NCBI GenBank assembly: GCA_964591275.1 | Contig: CAZQAE010000033.1 | Location: forward strand, 1 to 55,181 | DNA: 55,181 nt | Reading direction: 5' to 3' | From: G963674685 sp964591275 | GTDB taxonomy: Bacteria > Lernaellota > Lernaellaia > JACKCT01 | Shown: positions 33,896-43,258 of the stretch, one piece after another | How positions within the stretch are numbered: position 1 is the first letter of the stretch | Layout: each line of letters opens with the position of its first letter | Notes under the pieces: generated by a model | What the model saw: the letters and a program-made list of their open reading frames with translations, nothing else | Told to the model about the DNA's origin: nothing | Databases searched by the model: none | Program-made: the position numbers and the translations under genes

Positions 33896-34408
33896 ATGAG
33901 ACTCAGCGGGCATTACAAAGGAAAAATTGATGGGAGCGGTCGAATCGCCCTCCCTTCCGCCTTGCGCGCGCAGTTGGGCGATTCGCTCAAAGGCAACTTA
34001 TGGATTACCAATACCGATCTTTGCGTTGAGGTTCATCCAGAGGATCAATGGCAAAAGCGTTGCGAGGAAAACGATGTTCTCCCGGAGATGGACTACGACA
34101 TCGAACTCTTCCAAACCTTTTATTACGATGGCGCTCACGTAGCGAAAATCGACAGCGCCAATCGCATCCTTATTCCCCCGACCCTTCGAGAGGAATTTGG
34201 ACTGGTCCGGGAAGTAATGATCGTCGGACGCGGCACAAAAATCACGATTTACAGCGCCCCCGCGTGGAAAAAGTACTACGAAGAGGCGAAAAACCGCTTC
34301 AGAGAACTTCAGGAAAATGCCCGGGAAAAGTTAAACGCGGTCCAGAAGAATGAGATTGAAAAAATCACCAGCGATGCTCAGCCCAGCGCCGCCAGCGGCG
34401 ATGAATGA
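33896..34408 (+). CDS. mraZ: Transcriptional regulator MraZ
   Basis: 170 aa from the ATG at 33896, fixed by the family N-terminus (MRLSGHYKGKIDGSGRIALP). Two AbrB-like SpoVT half-domains each carry a DxxGR-type loop (KIDGSGRIALPSALR and KIDSANRILIPPTLRE). MraZ forms a ring and represses its own dcw operon. A charged helical tail of ~35 residues (ENAREKLNAVQKNEIEK...) extends beyond the usual ~145-aa length. First gene of the cluster, as in most bacteria. Confidence 0.93.
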   Translation: MRLSGHYKGKIDGSGRIALPSALRAQLGDSLKGNLWITNTDLCVEVHPEDQWQKRCEENDVLPEMDYDIELFQTFYYDGAHVAKIDSANRILIPPTLREEFGLVREVMIVGRGTKITIYSAPAWKKYYEEAKNRFRELQENAREKLNAVQKNEIEKITSDAQPSAASGDE

Positions 34409-34541
34409 GCATAAGTATTTGATATTTATATGAATTTCCGTTTCGGCTTCGGTATTAACAAGTCGAGTTAGCTCAAAACTGAAGACATAAAAATATAACA
34501 ATACAGGCAATTGTCATGAATTGCGACGCACGGTTGAAGAT

Positions 34542-35516
34542 ATGAGCAGTCAGAATGGTGGGACGCCATCCCACATCTCGGTCCTGAAAGAAGAAGTCAT
34601 TGATTTTTTGCAGATTCAGCCCGGCGGAACGTACTTGGACGCGACGGTCGGGGCCGGCGGCGACAGCGAAGCGATAGCTTCGTTGCTTGAAAGCGGTCTC
34701 CTGATCGGACTGGATAAAGATCCGGCGGCTATAGAGCTGGCCTCAAAGCGCCTGGCGCCTTTTGGTCCGAAAGTTGTTCTAAAGCACGCGTCCTACACGG
34801 AGTTCGCCCGGATTCTTGATGAGTTGTTCGTTGACAAGCTCGACGGCGTAATAGCGGATCTTGGGGTCAGTTCGATGCAAATAGACAGCACGCATCGCGG
34901 ATTTTCGTTTCAATACGATACACCCCTCGACTTGCGCTTCGACAATACACGCGGCAAGACCGCCGCGGAACTTTTGACACAATGGTCGAAAAAGGACCTC
35001 GCCGATCTCATTAGAAAATACGGCGAGGAGCGATTTGCCGGGCGCATCGCCGCGGCCATCGTCAAAGCCAGGTCTGAAGGAATTCGCTTTACCGGCCTTT
35101 CCCTGCGGGAAATCATCCACCGGACCGTTCCCGCAAAGTATCGATTTCAAGGGAAAATCGACTGCGCCACGAGGACATTCCAGGCTCTTCGACTGGCCAC
35201 CAATCACGAATTGGAAGAGTTGGACCTCTTTCTCGACCTAATTATCGACCGATTGAAACCCGGTGCCCGGATCGTGGTGATCTCCTTTCATTCTCTGGAA
35301 GACAGGATAGTCAAAAGGCGATTCCGTGCCTGGGAAAATCCCTGCAACTGCCCAAAGAGCATTCCGCATTGCGTTTGCGGCGCCAAGCCGAGGGTCCGCG
35401 TCGTCACCAGGCGCGCCGTCAAAGCCGGCGAGACCGAACTTGAAATGAACCCCCGCAGCCGTAGCGCCCGACTTCGCGTGGCCGAAACGCTGCAAGAACA
35501 GACGAAGATATCATGA
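34542..35516 (+). CDS. rsmH: 16S rRNA (cytosine-1402-N4)-methyltransferase
   Basis: 324 aa from ATG 34542 (open to TTG 34521; the ribosome site is weak for either). HISVLKEEVIDFLQ, the SAM loop TYLDATVGAGGDSEAI, GLDKDPAAIELA, GVIADLGVSSMQID, and ARIVVISFHSLEDRIVKR are all typical. It methylates C1402 of 16S rRNA in the ribosomal P site. 133 nt separate it from mraZ. The stop overlaps ftsL by 4 nt. Confidence 0.95.
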   Translation: MSSQNGGTPSHISVLKEEVIDFLQIQPGGTYLDATVGAGGDSEAIASLLESGLLIGLDKDPAAIELASKRLAPFGPKVVLKHASYTEFARILDELFVDKLDGVIADLGVSSMQIDSTHRGFSFQYDTPLDLRFDNTRGKTAAELLTQWSKKDLADLIRKYGEERFAGRIAAAIVKARSEGIRFTGLSLREIIHRTVPAKYRFQGKIDCATRTFQALRLATNHELEELDLFLDLIIDRLKPGARIVVISFHSLEDRIVKRRFRAWENPCNCPKSIPHCVCGAKPRVRVVTRRAVKAGETELEMNPRSRSARLRVAETLQEQTKIS

Positions 35517-35848
35517 CGAAAAGACGGCACACAGTAATGGCGAAAAGAAGCCGCCGCCCTTCGAAATTTTCGCGGATGGGTCCGCGCAATCGAATGAGCC
35601 CGGCGACAATCCTCGTCTGTGTGCTTGCCGCAGGTTTTTTGACTGTCGGTCTGTGGACACGCTGGCATGCTTTTGAATCCGGCGCCGACATCCAGGAGAT
35701 GAACACCACCCTCCTTCGACTGACCCAGGAGAATAAACATCTGCAAATTAAGGTTGCGGAAATGACCGACCAGCAAAGGCTGGAGCAAAAAGCCAAAGAG
35801 TACGGAATGGTAAGTCCCGCCGCTTGGCAAATAAAAGAGGTCGACTGA
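35513..35848 (+). CDS. ftsL: Cell division protein FtsL
   Basis: 111 aa. A basic cytoplasmic N-terminus, one membrane segment (ATILVCVLAAGFLTVGLW, ~31-48), then a periplasmic coiled coil (ADIQEMNTTLLRLTQENKHLQIKVAEM) and a short tail with GMVSPAAWQI. Position between rsmH and ftsI plus topology identify it; sequence alone is weak, as always for FtsL. It bridges FtsQ/FtsB to FtsW-FtsI. Start ATG overlaps the rsmH stop. Confidence 0.85.
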   Translation: MTKRRHTVMAKRSRRPSKFSRMGPRNRMSPATILVCVLAAGFLTVGLWTRWHAFESGADIQEMNTTLLRLTQENKHLQIKVAEMTDQQRLEQKAKEYGMVSPAAWQIKEVD

Positions 35849-37809
35849 TGAAAAGGCATCCCATAAACAGGCGGCCAAAAACACTGTCCAGAACATCCAT
35901 TCACCTCTTTGAGTCGCGCTTGCGTTGGGTTGTGATTGGCTTCATTCTGGTGATGCTCGTCCCGGTAGGTCGAGCTTTCCAATTCCAAATCCTCGAACAC
36001 GACAAATGGGCTGGTCTGGCCGAAGCCGCGCAGACCATGAGCGAAAGCCTCACCCTTCCCCGGGGTCCGATTCTGGACCGAGACGGGCGACCGCTCGCCC
36101 TGTCGAAGGATGCGGTGTCGATTCAGGTCAACACAAAGGCCGTCGGCAAAGAGAATATCAAATCCACCGCAGTGACTCTGGCGCAAATCCTCGGGATGGA
36201 CAGCCGGCATGTCGAAGGGCTGCTACGGGGCCGCAAGACTTACGTTTGGATCAAACGCGATATTTCCAAAGAAGAGAAGGATATCCTGCGCCAGGCTAAA
36301 CTTAAGGGTGTGTTTATCGCCCGGGAAAGCGCCCGAAGCTACCCGGAGAAATCACTGGCGGCCAATATCATCGGTTGCACCGGCGAAAGGGCCGAGGGCC
36401 TGGAAGGCATCGAGTACATCCACAACGATGTTCTCAAAGGTAAGGCCGGGCAGATTATCGGCGTCAGGGACGGAAATGGAAAAGTATTCTTCCCTGAAGG
36501 CATTCACTATGAAGACCGCGCCGCCGGCGGATCCGTCCGCTTGACCATCGACCGCAGCATTCAGCATTTCACCGAAAGAGCCTTGGAAAAAGGATGGAAC
36601 AATACCAGGGCCAAAAATGCCATGGCGCTGGTGATTGATCCGAACCGGGGCGAGATTCTCGCGATGGCTCAGCGCCCGAGCTTCGACCCGAACCATGCGC
36701 TCGACTATCCGAGAGAATTTCGCTGCAATAAAGTCGTCACGGCGATATTTGAACCCGGCAGCACGCTCAAGCCCTTCGTCATCGCCGGCGCCCTCAACAG
36801 CGGAGCCATTTCGCCCGACGATGTTTTCGACTGCGGGAACGGCGAAATCACCATCGGGAAATATACAATTCGCGACACGCACCCCCACACCTTTCTGAAG
36901 CCAAGGGCGATCATCGTGAAATCCAGCAACATCTGCGCTTTCCGCGTAGCCGACGCGAACGGCCCGGAAGCCGTGTACAAAACGCTGACTGATTTCGGAT
37001 TCGGATCAAAAACCCGCGCCGGCCTCGGCGGCGAATCCAACGGAATCCTCAGACCCTGCGCGCGCTGGGGAAGAATCGGATTGTCGAATATCGCCTTCGG
37101 CCAGGGCATCTCGGTCAACTGCCTCCAATTGGCCTCAGCTTTTTCCGCCTTGGTCAACGGAGGAATTCTCATACAGCCCTTCATCGTCTTCGAAGTGCGC
37201 GACGGCGAGGGCCATCGCGTTGTAAAAAACGGTCCGCGAATCATCAATGATCAGGTGATCAAGCCCGCCATCAGTGAAATGGTGACCGATTTCATGACCG
37301 GCGTGGTCAGACCCGGAGGAACGGGAACCCGCGCAGCCCTGGACAATTACACGGTCGCCGGCAAAACCGGCACATCGCAAAAGGCGAATGAAGGGCGCGC
37401 CGGATATTCCAAAACGCGACGAGTCGGTTCTTTCATCGGCGCCGTGCCGGCCAGAGACCCAAAAGTGGTGATTCTCGTAGTGATGGACGAGCCGCAGGGA
37501 ACGGTGCAGCAGAAATACGGCGGATCAAGCGCCGGGCCGGTTTTTAAGGATATCGCCGAAGGAATCATGTCCTACTACTCGGTTAGTGGGCAGGCGCCGA
37601 AAACCTCTCCCAATCTCTTTCTCAAAATGGCGAAAGTCGGCGCGAAGCAAAAAAGGAAAAATAGAGTCGCGACGGCACCAAAAATTCCTCACAAAGAAGA
37701 GGAATGGGATATGAACGAAGCCAATCGCGACTTGGCAAATGTACTGCAACTGGCCGTGCGCGATAAACTGGAAGTGCCGGGCGTCACCGCACCGCTGGAT
37801 GCCCATTGA
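35848..37809 (+). CDS. ftsI: Septal peptidoglycan transpeptidase (class B PBP)
   Basis: 653 aa from the ATG that overlaps the ftsL stop (TGATG). One N-terminal membrane anchor (~27-45), a PBP dimerisation domain (RGPILDRDGRPLALS), and a transpeptidase domain with PGSTLKP (nucleophile Ser305, Lys308), KSSNIC (SxN at 359-361) and AGKTGTSQK (506-508). A ~65-residue Lys-rich tail lacks a PASTA domain. It cross-links septal peptidoglycan with FtsW as glycosyltransferase partner. Confidence 0.93.
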   Translation: MKRHPINRRPKTLSRTSIHLFESRLRWVVIGFILVMLVPVGRAFQFQILEHDKWAGLAEAAQTMSESLTLPRGPILDRDGRPLALSKDAVSIQVNTKAVGKENIKSTAVTLAQILGMDSRHVEGLLRGRKTYVWIKRDISKEEKDILRQAKLKGVFIARESARSYPEKSLAANIIGCTGERAEGLEGIEYIHNDVLKGKAGQIIGVRDGNGKVFFPEGIHYEDRAAGGSVRLTIDRSIQHFTERALEKGWNNTRAKNAMALVIDPNRGEILAMAQRPSFDPNHALDYPREFRCNKVVTAIFEPGSTLKPFVIAGALNSGAISPDDVFDCGNGEITIGKYTIRDTHPHTFLKPRAIIVKSSNICAFRVADANGPEAVYKTLTDFGFGSKTRAGLGGESNGILRPCARWGRIGLSNIAFGQGISVNCLQLASAFSALVNGGILIQPFIVFEVRDGEGHRVVKNGPRIINDQVIKPAISEMVTDFMTGVVRPGGTGTRAALDNYTVAGKTGTSQKANEGRAGYSKTRRVGSFIGAVPARDPKVVILVVMDEPQGTVQQKYGGSSAGPVFKDIAEGIMSYYSVSGQAPKTSPNLFLKMAKVGAKQKRKNRVATAPKIPHKEEEWDMNEANRDLANVLQLAVRDKLEVPGVTAPLDAH

Positions 37810-37888
37810 GATCTGATGTGAAAACGCAAGCGTCGCTAAAGGCGTCTTCGACGCCAAAGGCTTGGCGCGCCCCGAAAACGGACCGCAC

Positions 37889-39424
37889 ATGATAATGTTG
37901 TCGCAACTTTGCCGGGATTTGCCGGTCACGATCCGCGCCGCCGAAGACAGCCGCGTGGACGGCATCACTCTCGATTCGCGCAAGGTGCAACCCGGCATTA
38001 TCTTCGCTGCGGCCATTGACGCATACCGAAACGGCGAGGATTACATCCGTGACGCCGTCTCGCGCAAAGCAACGGCGGTCATGGCCGCGCGTGATCCAAA
38101 CATCGGCGACACGCCCCTGATCCTAACGGAAAACGTAAGACAAATGCTCGGCGTCATGGCCCACCGCATCGAGGGTGATCCGACAAAGGACATGTTGCTG
38201 ATTGCCGTAACCGGCACCAACGCGAAAACGACTTTCACCTATGTTATGGAAGCAATCCTCATCGGCGATGGTCGACTCGTCGGCGCCGTCGGCACCGTAA
38301 CGCACCGCTACGGCGGACAGGAATTTTCCGCCCCCAACACAACGCCCGAGGCGCCGGCCCTGGCCCGATTTTTCCGTAAAATGCACGATTTCGGCGTCCG
38401 CAACGCCGTCATCGAGGCCAGTAGCCACGGACTCAGCCTGGAACGCGTGGCAGGATGCCGCTTCAACGTCGGCGTGTTCACCAATTTATCACGGGATCAC
38501 CTGGATTTTCATCGCGATGACGAGGATTACCTGGCCGCGAAAATGAAACTTTTCACGCAGCACCTCAAATCCAATGGCGAACAGGGTTTGGCAATCATCA
38601 ACATCGACGATCCGGCCGGGAAACGCATCGCGGCGGCCTGCCGCGTTCGCACGGCGACGTATGGCGAAAACCAGGACGCCGCCTATCGCATCGAATCCTA
38701 CGCCGCCGACAGCGCCGGTCTTGCGTTGAATATGATGACGCCGCAGGGCGCATTGAGCCTGCGCAGTCCGCTTCTCGGTCACTTCCAGGCCTATAATATC
38801 GCCGCAGCCGTCGCCACAGCGCTGGAGCTTTCCATTCCCAAAGAAACGATCATCGACGCCATCGAATCCATGCCCTGCGTGCCGGGCCGCATGGAGCGTG
38901 TTCCCGACGATGATATCGACGTCATTGTGGACTACGCACACACTCCCGCCGCCGTGCAAATCGTGACGGAGACGGCGCGAAAAATGGCCCGGGGACGCCT
39001 GATCACGATCTTTGGCTGCGGCGGCGATCGCGATCACGGCAAACGACCTCTCATGGCCGGAGCGGCAGCGAGCGCATCCGACATCACCGTTGTCACCAGC
39101 GACAACCCGCGCACGGAAGATCCCTCGTCCATCATCTCCGATATTCTCGGCGGTGTTGATCTTCCGCAAAGCGACCGACTGGAAGACGGCGATCTTGCGG
39201 ACTACGAAGGCCGGCAGGGAATTTTCGTGGAAGGGGACCGCCGCAAAGCCATCCGGCAAACGATCCAGGCCGCCCGGTCCGGCGACTTGATTCTCATCGT
39301 CGGCAAGGGGCACGAGGATTATCAGATCATCGGCAAAGAAAAATTTCACCTCGACGATCGGGAGGAAGCTAAAAAGGCTCTTGCCGCTCGTCACTCGAAT
39401 AATGTGAAACAGGGAAAATTATGA
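37889..39424 (+). CDS. murE: UDP-MurNAc-tripeptide synthetase (meso-DAP adding)
   Basis: 511 aa from ATG 37889 (a TTG at 37862 is open but less likely; 79 nt separate it from ftsI). DSRKVQPGIIFAA, ATP loop AVTGTNAKTTFTY, TTPEAPALARF, EASSHGLSLERV, and FGCGGDRDHGKRPLM follow the family order. DNPRTEDP is the meso-diaminopimelate recognition motif, so the wall is meso-DAP type. The ATP loop has Ala where most MurE have Gly (GTNGKT to GTNAKT). Adds the third residue to UDP-MurNAc-dipeptide in the cytoplasm. Confidence 0.94.
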   Translation: MIMLSQLCRDLPVTIRAAEDSRVDGITLDSRKVQPGIIFAAAIDAYRNGEDYIRDAVSRKATAVMAARDPNIGDTPLILTENVRQMLGVMAHRIEGDPTKDMLLIAVTGTNAKTTFTYVMEAILIGDGRLVGAVGTVTHRYGGQEFSAPNTTPEAPALARFFRKMHDFGVRNAVIEASSHGLSLERVAGCRFNVGVFTNLSRDHLDFHRDDEDYLAAKMKLFTQHLKSNGEQGLAIINIDDPAGKRIAAACRVRTATYGENQDAAYRIESYAADSAGLALNMMTPQGALSLRSPLLGHFQAYNIAAAVATALELSIPKETIIDAIESMPCVPGRMERVPDDDIDVIVDYAHTPAAVQIVTETARKMARGRLITIFGCGGDRDHGKRPLMAGAAASASDITVVTSDNPRTEDPSSIISDILGGVDLPQSDRLEDGDLADYEGRQGIFVEGDRRKAIRQTIQAARSGDLILIVGKGHEDYQIIGKEKFHLDDREEAKKALAARHSNNVKQGKL

Positions 39425-40839
39425 GTCTGAATTTGTGGAAAGTCGATTGGGTTGTAAACGCTGTGAAGGGAAGGCTGATTACCGCGCCCGCAGGATATGG
39501 CGAAATAAAGTTCCGAAACATCTCGACGGACAGCCGCACCATCGGATCGGGCGAACTTTTTGTCGCGCTGGCCGGTCCGAATTACGACGCCCATGATTTC
39601 ATCGGCGCTGCGGTGGAAGCCGGCGCCGCCGGTATTGTTGTGAGCGAGAATTGCATGCCTTCAGGTGATCTGACACAAAGAATCGTCGTCATCAAGACGC
39701 CTGACACCTTGAAAGCCCTGGGCGACCTAGCTGCGGCGCATCGCCGCAGCTTCGGCATTCCCGTCGTCGCCATCACGGGTTCCACCGGCAAAACGACAAC
39801 GAAGGAAATGCTCAAGGCGATCCTCCTGATGCATTTCGGCGACTCGGTCCTGGCGACGCAAGGCAATTTCAACAACCTGATCGGCCTGCCCATCACTGCA
39901 CTCAGGCTCAATGCGAAGCACAAAGTGGCCGTCCTGGAAATGGGCATGAGCATGCGCGGCGAAATTCATCGCCTGACCGAAATCGCCATGCCGGACGTCG
40001 GCGTGATCACAAACATCAGTAAAGTCCATATGGAAAAGCTCCCAAGCATCGTCGCCGTCGCCGAGGCCAAGGGCGAACTCCTGAATCAACTGGGCGCGGA
40101 GAAAAGCGCCGTTCTTAATGCCGACGATCCTCGCATCGTCGCCATGAGCAAGAACCGCTCCTTCGATGTAAAGACATTTGGTGTGGACAATCCGGCCAAC
40201 GCCAGGGCTACGGACATCGTGGTTCGAGGTTTCGAGGGCATCAGCTTCAAATTACACTTCGATGAGGTCTGCGTTGCGGAGATCGCCCTATCGTGCGTGG
40301 GCCGTCACAATGTCCTGAACGCTTTGGCCGCTGCGCAATGCGCCCGCATGCTGGGCGTTCCCACAAGCGCCATCGTGAAAGGAATCCAATCCTTTCGCCC
40401 GGCGGCCATGCGCTGCCGCATCCTGGATATACTCCGGGTTAAAGTTCTGGATGACACGTACAACGCCAGTCCCAAGAGCATGGATGCGGCTTTGGCCACG
40501 ATTAAAGATCTGGCCCCGGGAGGTCGCCAAATCGTCGTCGTCGGAGACATGAAGGAACTGGGAGCCGAAAGCGTCGCCGCACATCGCCGCCTGGGACGTC
40601 ATATTGCAAAAAACGAAGCCGATTATCTGTTCGCCATAGGCGAATACGCCAAAGACGTGGTCGCGGGAGCACTGGAAGAAAAGATGCCGGCGAACCGCGT
40701 TATTGTTTCTGAGAACCACATGGAGATCGTGGAAATTCTTCGTGATTTTGTGGAAAGAGGCGACATCGTTTTGGTGAAGGGCTCGCGCAGCATGCGCATG
40801 GAATTGATCGTCCGCGGACTGAAAGGGGAGAGCATCTAG
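39421..40839 (+). CDS. murF: UDP-MurNAc-tripeptide D-Ala-D-Ala ligase
   Basis: 472 aa; the start overlaps the murE stop by 4 nt (ATGA). STDSRTIGSGELFVALAG, ATP loop AITGSTGKTTTKEML, NFNNLIGLPITAL, LEMGMSMRGEIHRL, DDTYNASPKSMDAAL and VVGDMKELG are family hallmarks. It joins D-Ala-D-Ala to the tripeptide precursor to complete the pentapeptide. Confidence 0.95.
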   Translation: MSLNLWKVDWVVNAVKGRLITAPAGYGEIKFRNISTDSRTIGSGELFVALAGPNYDAHDFIGAAVEAGAAGIVVSENCMPSGDLTQRIVVIKTPDTLKALGDLAAAHRRSFGIPVVAITGSTGKTTTKEMLKAILLMHFGDSVLATQGNFNNLIGLPITALRLNAKHKVAVLEMGMSMRGEIHRLTEIAMPDVGVITNISKVHMEKLPSIVAVAEAKGELLNQLGAEKSAVLNADDPRIVAMSKNRSFDVKTFGVDNPANARATDIVVRGFEGISFKLHFDEVCVAEIALSCVGRHNVLNALAAAQCARMLGVPTSAIVKGIQSFRPAAMRCRILDILRVKVLDDTYNASPKSMDAALATIKDLAPGGRQIVVVGDMKELGAESVAAHRRLGRHIAKNEADYLFAIGEYAKDVVAGALEEKMPANRVIVSENHMEIVEILRDFVERGDIVLVKGSRSMRMELIVRGLKGESI

Positions 40840-41915
40840 TGCTGTACCACCTCCTCTACCCTCTATCCGACGAAATCGGCGTTTTCAATGTCGTACGCTA
40901 TCTGACATTCAGGACCGCCATGGCGTTGCTGACGGCCATGTTCCTGTCTTTCGTGCTCGGCCCCTTTCTCATCCGAAAGCTGGGGCAAATGCAGATCGGG
41001 CAAAGCATTCGCAACGACGGCCCGAAAAGTCACCTGGAAAAAGCCGGAACCCCGACCATGGGGGGCAGCCTGATTATCATCGCCATTCTGATCCCCACGC
41101 TTCTTTGGGCGAACCTGACAAACCACTTCGTCTGGGCGCTCATGCTGGTCGTCGCCGGATATGGCGTCATCGGATTTATCGACGATTACCTGAAGGTGGC
41201 CAAGAAAAACTCCAAAGGCCTGTCGGCCGGTACGAAGCTTCTCGGACAAACGATCGTGGGAACGGCGGTTGCCTTGATTATCTATACGGCCCCAGGATAT
41301 TCAAGCCTGATGCCCGTCCCCTTCTTCAAGGATGTTCACCTGGACCTGGGCTATTTTTACATTCCCTTCATCGTGTTGGTCATCGTCGCCACCAGCAACA
41401 CGGTGAATCTGACGGACGGACTCGACGGACTGGCCATCGGGCCAATCATGACCAGCGCCTTGACATTTACGCTGCTGGCCTATCTGGCGGGGCACTTCAA
41501 ACTGGCCAACTATCTCCAGATTATGTACGTCTCCGGCGCCGGAGATCTGTCGATCATCTGCGGCGCCATGGTGGGCGCCGGCCTGGGCTTCCTGTGGTTC
41601 AATACCTATCCCGCTCAAGTCTTCATGGGCGATGTGGGTTCGCTGTCTCTGGGAGGCGCGCTGGGCGTTGCGGCGTGCGTGACCAAAAACGAAATACTTC
41701 TGATTCTCATCGGCGGTATCTTCGTGTTGGAAGGTCTGTCGGTCATCATCCAGGTGACGAGTTTCAAACTGACCGGCAAAAGGGTCTTCGCCATGGCCCC
41801 CATTCACCATCACTTCGAATTGAAGGGCTGGGCGGAGCCTAAAATCATCGTCCGTTTTTGGATCATCAGCATAATTTTTTCCCTCATGGCATTAACGTCC
41901 TTGAAGTTGCGATAA
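40839..41915 (+). CDS. mraY: Phospho-MurNAc-pentapeptide translocase
   Basis: 358 aa starting at GTG 40839, which shares one base with the murF stop (TAGTG). About ten membrane helices. KAGTPTMGGSLIII, DDYLKVAKKNSKGL, NTVNLTDGLDGLAIG, and the HHHFELKGWAEPKIIVRFW end are diagnostic. It transfers phospho-MurNAc-pentapeptide to undecaprenyl phosphate, giving lipid I at the inner membrane. Confidence 0.96.
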   Translation: MLYHLLYPLSDEIGVFNVVRYLTFRTAMALLTAMFLSFVLGPFLIRKLGQMQIGQSIRNDGPKSHLEKAGTPTMGGSLIIIAILIPTLLWANLTNHFVWALMLVVAGYGVIGFIDDYLKVAKKNSKGLSAGTKLLGQTIVGTAVALIIYTAPGYSSLMPVPFFKDVHLDLGYFYIPFIVLVIVATSNTVNLTDGLDGLAIGPIMTSALTFTLLAYLAGHFKLANYLQIMYVSGAGDLSIICGAMVGAGLGFLWFNTYPAQVFMGDVGSLSLGGALGVAACVTKNEILLILIGGIFVLEGLSVIIQVTSFKLTGKRVFAMAPIHHHFELKGWAEPKIIVRFWIISIIFSLMALTSLKLR

Positions 41916-43258
41916 TGATGAATCTGGCGAAAACACGCGTTCTGGTCATCGGTCTCAGGCGCTCCGGCATGGCGGCCATCAAGCTGCTGGCGCGCCACGG
42001 CGCACGGATCAACGCCAACGATCAGGCTTCCGTCGCGCAGCTCGGTCCTGTTTTGCTGGAAGCATCGCGTTATTCCGAAAAAATAAAGGCCGGTGGCCAT
42101 AAAGCCGAGTGGTTCGCTCAAGCCGACCTGATCGTCGTGTCTCCGGGCGTCCCGTTGACGGCAAAAGAGTTCGATCTGGCCCGAAAAAATGAAGTTCCCA
42201 TTGTTTCAGAAATCGAACTGGCCTCCTGGTTCATCGCCACGCCAATTCTGGCCGTAACGGGAACCGATGGAAAAAGCACGACCACGGCGCTGACCGGCGA
42301 ACTGCTCCAATCCAGTGGACTGTCTGTTTTCGTGGGAGGCAACATCGGCAGGCCCCTGTCCGAGCTTCCTCTTTCAGGCGAAAGCTACGACATCGCGGTC
42401 GTGGAACTTTCCAGCTTTCAATTGGAAGCCATTCATGATTTTCATCCCCGCGCAACGGCGATCACCAATTTGTCCCTGGATCATCAGGATCGTTACGGCA
42501 GTTTCGAACAATATGTTTCGGCCAAAAGCAACGTCTTTTCCAACATGGGACCGGATGACGCCGCCATCCTGAATGCGACGGACGCCACCGTTGTCCACCA
42601 TTACAGCCATCTCCCCTCCCCCATTCAGTGGTTCGGGGACGCGCACAAACCGGGAGCCTTCATCGCAGGCGATATCCTGGAAATCCGAACGCCGAAAAAT
42701 AATCTTTCGCTGGGCGTTGAAGCGTTTTCCCTTCCAGGATCGCACAACAGGGAAAACCTCATGGCCGCATCGCTATTGGCGCTGGCCGGGGGCGCGACAG
42801 CCGAAGGCCTTCGAAAGGGAATCGCAAATTTCAAAGGACTACCCCATCGCCAGGAAAATGTCGGCGAGCCAGACGGCGTTTTATTCATCAACGATTCCAA
42901 AGCCACGTCACCGGGCGCAACGGCCACGGCCATTAAAGCCGTTGATCGCCCCATCATTCTTCTCATGGGCGGTCGCGACAAAGGCGGCGACTTCGCCCAG
43001 CTTGCAAATCTGGTCGCGGACAAGGTGAAACTTCTTATGGTCTTCGGCGAAGCCGCCGAGTCCATCGAAAACGCCTTGACCAACGCAACGCGCGTTGTGC
43101 GATGCATGGCATTGGCGGAAGCCATTCGTCTCGCGCATTCGGAAGCCGTAGCCGGCGACGCCGTCGTGCTCTCTCCGGGCTGTGCAAGTTTTGACGCCTT
43201 CAAAAGTTTCGAGGACCGCGGAAATCGCTTCAAGGAGGTCGTTCGTGCGTTACGTTAA
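41915..43258 (+). CDS. murD: UDP-MurNAc-L-Ala:D-Glu ligase
   Basis: 447 aa from ATG 41915, overlapping the mraY stop by one base (a second ATG follows immediately at 41918). LVIGLRRSGMAAIKLLARHG (substrate domain), ATP loop AVTGTDGKSTTTAL, GGNIGRPLSEL, ELSSFQLEAI, HRQENVGEPDGVLFINDSKAT and LLMGGRDKGGDF are typical. Adds D-Glu to UDP-MurNAc-L-Ala. Confidence 0.95.
   Translation: MMNLAKTRVLVIGLRRSGMAAIKLLARHGARINANDQASVAQLGPVLLEASRYSEKIKAGGHKAEWFAQADLIVVSPGVPLTAKEFDLARKNEVPIVSEIELASWFIATPILAVTGTDGKSTTTALTGELLQSSGLSVFVGGNIGRPLSELPLSGESYDIAVVELSSFQLEAIHDFHPRATAITNLSLDHQDRYGSFEQYVSAKSNVFSNMGPDDAAILNATDATVVHHYSHLPSPIQWFGDAHKPGAFIAGDILEIRTPKNNLSLGVEAFSLPGSHNRENLMAASLLALAGGATAEGLRKGIANFKGLPHRQENVGEPDGVLFINDSKATSPGATATAIKAVDRPIILLMGGRDKGGDFAQLANLVADKVKLLMVFGEAAESIENALTNATRVVRCMALAEAIRLAHSEAVAGDAVVLSPGCASFDAFKSFEDRGNRFKEVVRALR

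Noticed and set aside
38489..39394. 301-codon minus-strand ORF
   Set aside because: Antisense of murE, produced by GC-rich codon bias.
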